Below, one piece after another: positions 1-5,503 of a stretch of 6,981 nt of DNA. Under the pieces are notes generated by a model. That model had not been told where the DNA came from, did no database searches, and saw only the letters and a program-made list of their open reading frames with translations. The stretch's first letter is position 1; each line of letters begins with the position of its first letter. The DNA is from an uncultured Collinsella sp. (GTDB taxonomy: Bacteria; Actinomycetota; Coriobacteriia; Coriobacteriales; Coriobacteriaceae), in the NCBI GenBank assembly GCA_902494375.1, contig CABUTL010000069.1:1-6981 (forward strand), in the 5' to 3' direction. The position numbers and the translations under genes are program-made.

Positions 1-1970
1 CTTGCGACCTGGTTGTCGACGCCCCGCGCCCTGTTCCGCTGAGCTACGACTATGTGACGACCTCCCTCGAGGGCACCGTCGAGCTCGCCATGCGCCGCGG
101 AGAGGCCCCACTCTACATCGTGCACTTTAGTCAGGACGCCGCGCTTGCCACGGCACAGTCGCTTGCCAACTTTGGCATCGCTAGCAAGGAGCAGCGCGAG
201 GCCATTAAGGAAGCTGCCAAAGGCACGAGTTTCTCCACCGCCTTCGGCAAGATTCTCAAGCGCCTGCTCGGCTGCGGCGTCGGCGTGCACCACGCCGGTA
301 TGCTGCCGCGCTATCGCCTACTGGTTGAGCGCCTGGCGCAGCAGGGCCTGCTGCCCGTCATCTGCGGCACCGACACGCTCGGCGTCGGCATCAACGTGCC
401 CATCCACACCGTGGTGCTCACCGCGCTCACCAAGTTCGACGGTTACAAGATGCGTCGTCTGCGCGCCCGCGAGTTCCACCAGATTGCCGGTCGCGCCGGC
501 CGCTCGGGCTTTGACACCGAGGGTATGGTAATTGCCGAGGCGCCGGAGCACGAGATCGAAAACGCCAAGCTTATGGCCAAAGCGGGCGACGACCCCAAAA
601 AACTCCGTAAGATTAAAAAGAAAAAGGCCCCCGAGGGCTTTGTCACCTGGAACAAGCAGACCTTTGAGCGCCTGATCGAGACGCAGCCCGAGACGCTCAA
701 GCCGCGCCTGCGCATCACGCACTCCATGGTGATTAGCGTGGTCGAGCAGGGCGGCGATGCCCGAACCCGCGTACACGACCTCATCGAGACGAGCCTGCAG
801 ACTCCCGAGGAAAAGGCTAAGCTCGAGGTTCGCGCCGACGAAATCTTCGCCACGCTCATCGATTCCGGCGTCGTCGTTCGCACCGAGGTGCCGCCCGCGC
901 CCGACGCCCCGACTGACGCCGCGCCGGACATCGACTATGCGCTGACGGTCGATCTGCCCGAGGACTTCGCGCTCGATCAGCCGCTCTCGCCGTTTTTGCT
1001 TGCCGCGCTGGAGCTGCTCGACCCCGAGAGTGAGACCTATACCATGGATCTGATCTCGATGGTCGAGGCAACGCTCGAGGACCCCAAGCAGGTATTGCGC
1101 GCACAGGAGCGCGCCGCGCGCGACCGCGCGATGGCCGAAATGAAGGCTGACGGCGTCGACTATGAGGAGCGTCTGGAGCGCATTCAGGACGTCACCTACG
1201 AAAAGCCGCTCGAGGATTTGCTCGATGCCGCCTTTGACAAGTACTGCCAGGAAGTGCCTTGGGCAAACGACTACCAGCTCTCTCCCAAGAGTGTCCTGCG
1301 CGATATGCTGGAAAGCGCGAGCGATTTTAAGGGTTACATTCAAAAGCTCGGCATCGCCCGCTCCGAGGGCATTTTACTGCGCTACCTGGCAGAGGCCTAC
1401 CGTTCACTCGACCGTACCGTGCCCATCGAGAAGCGCGACGAGCGCCTGCGCGACATTATCTCGTGGCTGGGCTTTGTGGTGCGCTCGGTGGACTCGAGCC
1501 TGGTGGACGAGTGGGAAAACGCCGGCAACCCGGCAGCCCTCGATGCTGCGCCGCCGCAGGGCATCGACGAGGTCGTGGCGGACCGTCGCGGCTGCACGCT
1601 ATTGGTGCGCAACGCGCTCTTCCGCCGCGTGACCCTTGCCGCCCGCGAGCACGTTCGCGAGCTGGGCGAGCTCGACGACGACTGGGGCATGAGCGAGATC
1701 CGCTGGCAAAAAGCACTCGACGCTTACCACGAGCAGCACGAGGAAATCCTCACCGACGGAGATGCCCGCAGCGCCGCGATGTTTTCCATTGACGAGTCCG
1801 ACGAGAAGACCGCGCACGTATGGCACGTGCACCAGATCTTTGCCGACGAGGATGGCGACCACGATTTTGGCATCATGGGCGATGTCGATCTGGACGCCAC
1901 GCAAGACGGCGGCGAGGTCATCTTCAAAAACTACCGCGTCGGCTTTATCGAGGACCTGCTCGAGGACTAG
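1..1970 (+). CDS. Ski2-like DEAD/DEAH-box helicase with DUF3516 C-terminus (5' partial)
   Basis: The reading frame is open from base 3 to the TAG at 1968-1970, giving 655 residues. The 5' end is cut by the window edge. A GTG at 54 would be an internal codon, because coherent helicase sequence continues in frame before it. Only the second RecA-like domain is visible, not the Walker A/DEAD half. Motifs in visible-residue numbering: an ATP-dependent helicase strand YIVHF near 38, VHHAGMLPRYR near 95-105 (a Ski2-family hallmark), motif V TDTLGVGINVP at about 123-133, and motif VI QIAGRAGR at about 160-167. A lysine-rich linker (KIKKKK) leads into FVTWNKQTFERLIE, the start of the DUF3516 region known from actinobacterial helicases; this fills the remaining 440 or so residues. 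The family is assumed to unwind RNA or DNA using ATP in the cytoplasm, and the specific substrate is unknown. It converges on the DUF2130 gene across a shared terminator. Confidence 0.93.
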   Translation, partial: CDLVVDAPRPVPLSYDYVTTSLEGTVELAMRRGEAPLYIVHFSQDAALATAQSLANFGIASKEQREAIKEAAKGTSFSTAFGKILKRLLGCGVGVHHAGMLPRYRLLVERLAQQGLLPVICGTDTLGVGINVPIHTVVLTALTKFDGYKMRRLRAREFHQIAGRAGRSGFDTEGMVIAEAPEHEIENAKLMAKAGDDPKKLRKIKKKKAPEGFVTWNKQTFERLIETQPETLKPRLRITHSMVISVVEQGGDARTRVHDLIETSLQTPEEKAKLEVRADEIFATLIDSGVVVRTEVPPAPDAPTDAAPDIDYALTVDLPEDFALDQPLSPFLLAALELLDPESETYTMDLISMVEATLEDPKQVLRAQERAARDRAMAEMKADGVDYEERLERIQDVTYEKPLEDLLDAAFDKYCQEVPWANDYQLSPKSVLRDMLESASDFKGYIQKLGIARSEGILLRYLAEAYRSLDRTVPIEKRDERLRDIISWLGFVVRSVDSSLVDEWENAGNPAALDAAPPQGIDEVVADRRGCTLLVRNALFRRVTLAAREHVRELGELDDDWGMSEIRWQKALDAYHEQHEEILTDGDARSAAMFSIDESDEKTAHVWHVHQIFADEDGDHDFGIMGDVDLDATQDGGEVIFKNYRVGFIEDLLED

Positions 1971-1990
1971 CCGAACATACTGAAACGAAA

Positions 1991-2028
1991 CGGGGCCGCT
2001 GGCAACATCGCCAGCGGCCCCGCTTTTT
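1991..2028. terminator. Bidirectional intrinsic terminator between convergent genes
   Basis: A perfect 13-bp GC-rich stem is formed by 1991-2003 (cggggccgctggc) and 2010-2022, with a 6-nt loop (aacatc). On the plus strand it is followed by C and five T (2024-2028), ending the helicase transcript 21 nt after its stop. On the minus strand the hairpin is followed by TTTCGTTT, so it can also end the DUF2130 transcript, whose stop lies at 2046-2048. Sharing one hairpin between convergent genes is common, and the symmetry here supports it. Confidence 0.93.
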
Positions 2029-2045
2029 GCGCGATACGCTATCCC

Positions 2046-3803
2046 CTACTCGGCATCCTCGACCTCATACGAATCCGCCTCGGCTGGCTCATCGTTTGTC
2101 TCTGTCGCAGCCCCGCGTGCCTCGTCAAACGCTGCTTTCATGGTCTTGTTGCCCCACGTGAGCTTGCGAATGGTAAGATCGTCCGCCTTCTTGTTGGCTA
2201 GGCGCAGATTGTTCTCGGAGGACAGCAACGCCTCCTTGGTTTTCTGCAGATGGCTAATCGTCTTGTCGATCTCATCAATCGCCGTTTGGAACTTTCGGCT
2301 CGCGATCTCGTAGTTGCGACCGAAATCATTCTTGAACTTTTCCATCTTGGCTTCGAAGTTCGTGACGTCGATATTCTGCTGTTTGTACTCCGCCAGCTCC
2401 TGCTTATAGCGCAGCGAACCCATGGCGGCGTTGCGAAGAAGTGTAATCATGGGAATGAAAAACTGTGGGCGAATCACGTACATCTTCTCGTAGCGATAGC
2501 TCACGTCGACTATCCCTGCGTTATAGAGCTCGCTTTCGGGCTCGAGCAGTGTGCAGAGCACCGCGTACTCACAGCCTTTCTGGCGACGATCGTGATCGAG
2601 TTTCTTAAAGAAGTCCTCGTTCTTGTGCTTGGTCGCTGTCTCATCGTTCTCGTTTTTCATCTCGAACATAATCGAAATGACCTCGTTGCCGCTCGCATCG
2701 CACTCGCGGAAGATAAAGTCGCCCTTGGTGCCCTCGGACGCATCGTTATCCTTCTCGAAGTACGCGTTAGGAAACGCCGTCATGCGTAGGCGGTTAAACT
2801 CGGTCTCGCAGTGCTGCTCGAGCGACTCGCCCACCATCTTGGTGGACAGTCGGACCTTCATGTCCTTAAGGCGCTCGATCTCTTCATCCTTGTAGCGAAT
2901 CAGGTCATCGCTCGCGCGCTTGGCCTGCGCGAGCTCGAGCTCATGCGCCGCCTTAGCCTGTTCCTCACGCGAATCGCGCACAGCCAGCTCGCTCGTCAGC
3001 TTGGCACGCGCCTCGTCGCGCTCACGCTCTGCTGCGGCGACCGCCTCTGACAGGTTCATTTTTGCCATCAGTTCCTGCTCGCGCAGCTGGGCACGCAGGC
3101 CCTCGGCCTCTTGCTCGGACTGTGCCTTAGCGGCAGAAAACTTCTCCTGCACCTTCGCGCGATAGTCAGCAAGCGCGCGCTCGGCCTCGCTGCGAGCGGC
3201 ATCGAGCTCACGCTGCGACTCTGCCGCGGCAGCGGCAAGCGCCATCTCCTGGGCCTTGTCCGCCGCGGCGAGCCTGGCCTGCAGCTCGGCAATCTGAGCG
3301 TCGCGGGCGGACAGGTCGTTTTGAGCGGCATTGCGCGCCGCCGCCTCGGCAAGCTTTGCTTCGTCATCTTTGCGCCCAAGCTGCGCACGCAGGCTATCAA
3401 TCTCACGCTGGAGTTCGGCATTTTCCTTTTGAGCATTGGCTCGTGCCTCTACCGCCGCGCGCTGGCTTGCACTCTCGCGCTCTGCGGCAGCGCCCTCGAG
3501 CTTAGCGCGCAGCTCGGCAAGCTCAGCATCGCGCTTGGCAACCTCTTGCGCCAGTTTCTGATCCGCGGTGTTCTTCTGCTCGACAAGCTGAGCGTTGCGC
3601 TGAGACTCTGCCTTCTGCAAGGCGGCCGTCGAACGCGAGCGTTCAAGCTCCAGCGCCTGCTCGCCCTCGCGCTGGACTGCCTTCACACGCTCATCCAGGT
3701 CGCGCGAGAACTCGGCATCGCGCACTTGCTTGACGATGTCCGCATAGCCGGACGCATCGACCTTGAATACTTCGCCGCAATGCGGGCACTTAATCTCGTT
3801 CAT
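2046..3803 (-). CDS. DUF2130 coiled-coil protein with PD-(D/E)XK-like nuclease signature
   Basis: This 585-residue cytoplasmic protein begins at the ATG at 3803, preceded by GAGGAG (3809-3814) with a 5-nt spacer. Residues 5-12 carry a short CPHCGEVF knuckle; only one CxxC is present, so any zinc site would need a partner. Residues of about 28-320 are an almost unbroken Ala/Glu/Arg/Lys-rich heptad region, a long coiled coil. Residues of about 322-560 match the DUF2130 family: [11 protein letters not shown], then KGDFIF (D362), then MFEMKNE (E381, K383), then [13 protein letters not shown] and [12 protein letters not shown]. The order Glu, Asp, Glu-x-Lys is the active-site pattern of PD-(D/E)XK nucleases. 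The tail after 565 is acidic and probably disordered. Family membership is well supported. Nuclease activity is inferred, and the biological role is unknown. It lies alone between two terminators, so it is probably monocistronic. Confidence 0.92.
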   Translation of the reverse strand: MNEIKCPHCGEVFKVDASGYADIVKQVRDAEFSRDLDERVKAVQREGEQALELERSRSTAALQKAESQRNAQLVEQKNTADQKLAQEVAKRDAELAELRAKLEGAAAERESASQRAAVEARANAQKENAELQREIDSLRAQLGRKDDEAKLAEAAARNAAQNDLSARDAQIAELQARLAAADKAQEMALAAAAAESQRELDAARSEAERALADYRAKVQEKFSAAKAQSEQEAEGLRAQLREQELMAKMNLSEAVAAAERERDEARAKLTSELAVRDSREEQAKAAHELELAQAKRASDDLIRYKDEEIERLKDMKVRLSTKMVGESLEQHCETEFNRLRMTAFPNAYFEKDNDASEGTKGDFIFRECDASGNEVISIMFEMKNENDETATKHKNEDFFKKLDHDRRQKGCEYAVLCTLLEPESELYNAGIVDVSYRYEKMYVIRPQFFIPMITLLRNAAMGSLRYKQELAEYKQQNIDVTNFEAKMEKFKNDFGRNYEIASRKFQTAIDEIDKTISHLQKTKEALLSSENNLRLANKKADDLTIRKLTWGNKTMKAAFDEARGAATETNDEPAEADSYEVEDAE

Positions 3804-3861
3804 AGCAGCTCCTCGATGGACGCAAATTTCGACCGCCTACACTCTACCGCGCCGCACGGAC

Positions 3862-3896
3862 AAAAAAGGCGCCGCTGCCATAATGGCAACGGCGCC
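3862..3896 (-). terminator. Rho-independent terminator of the phosphoesterase unit (minus strand)
   Basis: The arms 3868-3879 and 3885-3896 form a 12-bp stem with a 5-nt loop (attat on the minus strand). The one imperfect position is a G-U wobble on the minus strand but a C-A mismatch on the plus strand. The stem is followed on the minus strand by six T (3867-3862). It lies about 45 nt past the phosphoesterase stop and just ahead of the DUF2130 leader, separating the two transcription units. Confidence 0.9.
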
Positions 3897-3897
3897 A

Positions 3898-3936
3898 GAA
3901 CCACCACAAAGGTGCCTGTCCTCTTTGTGGTGGTTC
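3898..3936. repeat. REP-like 14-bp palindrome in the phosphoesterase 3' UTR
   Basis: Bases 3898-3911 (gaaccaccacaaag) and 3923-3936 are exact reverse complements, giving a 14-bp perfect stem. The 11-nt loop is GTGCCTGTCCT. There is no T tract next to it, and a proper terminator already follows on the minus strand, so termination does not explain it. The loop resembles the GGTGCCTGTCCC / GGGACAGGCACC core that I recall from dispersed palindromic repeats in several bacterial genomes, including Coriobacteriia. That recollection is unverified, and only one copy is in this window. Ordinary 3'-end RNA structure is the alternative. Confidence 0.55.
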
Positions 3937-3941
3937 GAGAA

Positions 3942-4487
3942 TTACAGTCCAAAGAAGCCCAGGATTTGATCGCGGCTTACGGGTCTGTAGTCGTTGGCAT
4001 CAAGGCCAACGTCATAGCGCAGGATCGGGCGTTCGCGATCGCGGTTGCGCGCGTTGGTGCGGTCTCCCCTGCTGTGGATATGCCCGTGCAGCATGATGGC
4101 GCCACGCGCCTTTCCATTCCAGCTGAGCATGGGGTAGTGGCTCATTACCAGGCGATGGCCTTTGGCGTAACCGGGAGCGACTTCCAGATAATCGCGCACG
4201 TCATCCCAGATTTGGGGCGCAGCTGAATCTTCCCAGTCGCCGTCATGGTTACCACGGATGAGCGTTACGTTCTGGCATTCGATGCGTTCGCGCAGGCGCA
4301 CCGCCTCCGCCAGGGGCAAACGATAAGTAAAGTCACCCAGAATATAGAGACGGTCGTCCGCAGCCACGCACTCATTGATGGCATCGATGGCCTTGCGGTT
4401 CATCTCCTCGACCGAATCAAACGGTCGATCCATATCGTGCAAGATATTCGTATCGCCCAGGTGCAGGTCGGCGGTAAACCACATCAT
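3942..4487 (-). CDS. Calcineurin-like metallophosphoesterase
   Basis: This 181-residue protein has the full metal-binding set of the calcineurin-like phosphoesterase superfamily: D7 and H9 in DLHLGD, G51-D52 in ILGDF, G79-N80-H81-D82, H117 in MSHYP, and H136/H138 in HGHIH. It ends with VGLDANDYRPVS, a segment typical of short single-domain bacterial members. Such enzymes bind two divalent metals and hydrolyse phosphomono- or phosphodiesters; the substrate cannot be deduced here. It has no signal peptide, so it is cytoplasmic. Two adjacent ATG codons (4487, 4484) are possible starts. The first is chosen because GAGGG at 4496-4500 then lies 8 nt away. The length is normal for the compact family and all key residues are intact. 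It follows the microprotein by 66 nt, a gap that holds a good -10 element, so it may be transcribed both from upstream and on its own. Confidence 0.92.
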   Translation of the reverse strand: MMWFTADLHLGDTNILHDMDRPFDSVEEMNRKAIDAINECVAADDRLYILGDFTYRLPLAEAVRLRERIECQNVTLIRGNHDGDWEDSAAPQIWDDVRDYLEVAPGYAKGHRLVMSHYPMLSWNGKARGAIMLHGHIHSRGDRTNARNRDRERPILRYDVGLDANDYRPVSRDQILGFFGL

Positions 4488-4527
4488 CGTCTATGCCCTC
4501 ATTTCGTAACGCGTCAAACTCGTGCTA

Positions 4528-4533
4528 AGTATA
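4528..4533 (-). promoter_or_regulatory. Candidate -10 element for the phosphoesterase gene
   Basis: The minus strand reads TATACT here, matching the sigma-70-type consensus TATAAT at five of six positions. It is 40 nt before the phosphoesterase ATG and would give a leader of roughly 33 nt. No good -35 hexamer is seen at 16-18 nt upstream, so the call rests on the -10 alone. Confidence 0.4.
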
Positions 4534-4553
4534 CAGACACAGCGATGCGGCGG

Positions 4554-4733
4554 TTATCCAAAGAGCCCGCCGAACAGTCCGCGGCGGCGTTTGTCTTTCT
4601 TTTTCGACGCATCACCCTGGGCGTTCTTGTCCTGCCGTTTCCTACGGCACTGCTCCAACTCATCGTCATCGAGTAGCATATCCCACTCAAACGGATCATC
4701 TGTCAGATCGAACAGGTCATCGTCATCAAACAT
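4554..4733 (-). CDS. 59-residue charge-segregated microprotein, unknown function
   Basis: I do not recognise a family. The start at 4733 is chosen over an ATG 12 nt upstream (4745) because GGAGG (4739-4743) lies 5 nt before 4733, whereas the 4745 ATG has no ribosome binding site. The protein has three zones. Residues 1-27 are strongly acidic with interspersed hydrophobics (starts MFDDDDLFDL). Residues 30-51 are rich in Lys and Arg. Residues 52-59 are the repeat GLFGGLFG. There is no membrane segment or signal peptide, and a single Cys at residue 29. The coding sequence starts 18 nt after the HIRAN stop, so the two are likely co-transcribed. The acidic and basic halves could pair with each other or bridge partners, and the Phe-Gly tail could be a short docking peptide; both ideas are inference. 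The ribosome binding site and operon spacing support it being real. Confidence 0.68.
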   Translation of the reverse strand: MFDDDDLFDLTDDPFEWDMLLDDDELEQCRRKRQDKNAQGDASKKKDKRRRGLFGGLFG

Positions 4734-4738
4734 GGCAG

Positions 4739-4743
4739 CCTCC
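4739..4743 (-). promoter_or_regulatory. Ribosome binding site that sets the microprotein start
   Basis: The minus strand reads GGAGG followed by CTGCC and ATG. The upstream ATG at 4745-4743 shares a base with this site, so ribosomes bound here would initiate at 4733, not 4745. Confidence 0.7.
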
Positions 4744-4751
4744 ATTGCCGA

Positions 4752-5078
4752 CTAGCGGGCATCCACCACGTAGAGGCCAACGCGCACCTGATGCCACGGG
4801 CTGCGCTCGGGAGCGACCTGCTGCACGCGGGCCTCAAATACGTCCTCGTGGCCGTAATACATCATCAAGGACAGCGGGCCGACCTCGTTTCCCGGAACAT
4901 AGCCAAGTTTGGTCTTGCCATAGTAGATCGCAACTGCCTCGGGGTCATGGGGATTATCGCGCTCGGCACACAGCGTCAGTTTATCGCCCGCTTTAAGATC
5001 GCCTAGGACCAAAGCGCCGTCGGCATATTGAAATCCTGCGATGTGAAACGACAGAAGAACACGTGAAGGCTCGTACAT
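4752..5078 (-). CDS. Stand-alone HIRAN-domain protein
   Basis: This 108-residue protein is almost entirely one HIRAN domain: FHIAGFQYADGALVLGDLK at 11-29, LTLCAERDNPHDPEAVAIYY at 34-53 and KLGYVPGNEVGPLSLMM at 57-73, with a closing strand VRVGLYVVD near 98-106. The DNP-x-D-x-x-A-V-A and LGYVP motifs are the family's signature. In eukaryotic HLTF the domain binds 3' ends of single-stranded DNA, and bacterial HIRAN domains occur alone or fused to helicases and nucleases. A nucleic-acid-binding role here is inferred from the family. The ATG at 5078 has GGGGAG (5084-5089) with a 5-nt spacer. It is the first gene of a probable unit with the microprotein and perhaps the phosphoesterase. No convincing promoter could be picked out upstream. 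Confidence 0.88.
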   Translation of the reverse strand: MYEPSRVLLSFHIAGFQYADGALVLGDLKAGDKLTLCAERDNPHDPEAVAIYYGKTKLGYVPGNEVGPLSLMMYYGHEDVFEARVQQVAPERSPWHQVRVGLYVVDAR

Positions 5079-5191
5079 AGCAACTCCCCTAACGGCCGGA
5101 TAAACCAGCGTTTAACCTTACCGAGAAGTCTACGGACCCGTGCGGACACAAATACATCCTGTCTGCGTCCTTCAATCGTTTGCCTCAACGC

Positions 5192-5220
5192 TTGCGCGAC
5201 AGAACGCTTGCAGATAAGAT
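5192..5220 (+). promoter_or_regulatory. Weak candidate plus-strand promoter for an antisense RNA
   Basis: TTGCGC (5192-5197) and TAAGAT (5215-5220) are separated by exactly 17 nt. They match the -35 and -10 consensus at three and four of six positions. Transcription would begin near 5227 and run antisense through the 27-codon ORF. The match alone is weak; it is listed because it fits the plus-strand hairpin at 5284-5321. Confidence 0.25.
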
Positions 5221-5283
5221 AGGAACACGGATGGCACCCGTTGCCGCGGGTCTTGCCAACTCCGATACACGTTTTCATCGTGA

Positions 5284-5321
5284 GAAGTGGCCGTCTTCGC
5301 TTACGCGGGGGCGGCTATTTC
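5284..5321 (+). ncRNA. Plus-strand RNA hairpin, candidate type I antitoxin RNA element
   Basis: Bases 5284-5300 and 5305-5321 form 17 consecutive pairs (12 Watson-Crick, 5 G-U) around the loop UUAC in plus-strand RNA. On the minus strand the five wobbles become A-C mismatches and break the stem into short pieces. The structure therefore appears to be kept for a plus-strand transcript. It spans the stop codon of the minus-strand peptide ORF at 5315-5398, so such a transcript would be antisense to that mRNA. There is no T tract directly after it, so it is not itself a classical terminator. The RNA boundaries are not known; the entry marks only the hairpin. Confidence 0.4.
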
Positions 5322-5398
5322 ATTCGGCCGATAAATAGGCCGAGTTCGATAGCCGCGATCAACAACGCTAATAACGAAATAACATCGCTTACGTTCAT
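5315..5398 (-). CDS. 27-residue hydrophobic peptide, candidate type I (holin-like) toxin
   Basis: This short ORF starts at the ATG at 5398 and ends at TAG 5315-5317. The peptide begins MNVSDVISLLALLIAAIE and ends LGLFIGRMK. It has a polar start, one hydrophobic segment (about residues 7-23) long enough to cross the membrane, and a basic end. This layout matches small type I toxins of the TxpA/Fst and 'putative holin-like toxin' kind, which insert in the membrane and are silenced by an antisense RNA. AGAAGGG (5406-5412) lies 7 nt before the start as a moderate ribosome binding site. The stop codon sits inside a long hairpin (5284-5321), as I recall for these loci. No clear promoter was found; TAGACT on the minus strand (5447-5452) is a weak -10 candidate. 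The family is inferred from form, not from a sequence match. Confidence 0.55.
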   Translation of the reverse strand: MNVSDVISLLALLIAAIELGLFIGRMK

Positions 5399-5405
5399 AC
5401 CAAAT

Positions 5406-5418
5406 CCCTTCTAAAGGG
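5406..5418 (-). promoter_or_regulatory. Small hairpin over the peptide's ribosome binding site
   Basis: The minus strand reads CCCTTtagAAGGG, a 5-bp inverted repeat with a 3-nt loop whose 3' arm is the presumed Shine-Dalgarno sequence. It could limit translation of the 27-residue peptide, as occurs in leaders of type I toxins. It is short, so it may also be chance. Confidence 0.3.
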
Positions 5419-5453
5419 AGTTGGTCCATCCGTGCTCCATAACAGTAGTCTAA

Positions 5454-5500
5454 CGCAAAATGCAGGTAATAGGAACACTTGTTCGTATTACCTGCGCCCT
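5454..5500. terminator. Terminator after the aldehyde dehydrogenase gene, possibly bidirectional
   Basis: Bases 5462-5476 and 5481-5495 pair as 10 bp plus 4 bp around one mismatch (G-G on plus, C-C on minus), with a 4-nt loop. On the minus strand ATTTTGCG follows, which ends the ALDH transcript 9-42 nt after its stop. On the plus strand GCCCTTTTCT follows, so it could also end an antisense RNA coming from about 5227. Confidence 0.75.
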
Positions 5501-5503
5501 TTT

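Noticed and set aside
54..56. GTG as the helicase start codon
   Set aside because: The same frame is open to the window edge with plausible helicase sequence (DLVVDAPRPVPLSYDYV), so the gene is truncated by the window rather than starting here.
610..635. A-rich run in the helicase as a possible -1 frameshift slippery site
   Set aside because: In the reading frame the runs read as T-AAA-AAG and G-AAA-AAG, not the X-XXY-YYZ pattern, and the frame continues normally into DUF3516; it simply encodes a lysine-rich linker.
318..1343. A 341-codon minus-strand open frame opposite the helicase
   Set aside because: The plus-strand frame shows clear helicase motifs; the antisense translation has no recognisable domain and no ribosome binding site context.
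3111..4226. A 371-codon plus-strand open frame opposite DUF2130 and the phosphoesterase
   Set aside because: It is antisense to two well-supported genes, spans a terminator hairpin and an intergenic gap, and its Leu/Arg/Ala-rich translation is what a reversed coiled-coil gene yields in GC-rich DNA.
5003..5278. A 91-codon minus-strand ORF with several cysteines upstream of the HIRAN gene
   Set aside because: It lacks a Shine-Dalgarno sequence, overlaps the start of the HIRAN gene by 76 nt in another frame, and shows no recognisable motif.
5231..5338. A 35-codon plus-strand ORF (starts MAPVAAGLANSD) after AGGA
   Set aside because: Its composition is not peptide-like in any recognisable way and it passes through the hairpin; more likely part of a non-coding antisense RNA or chance.
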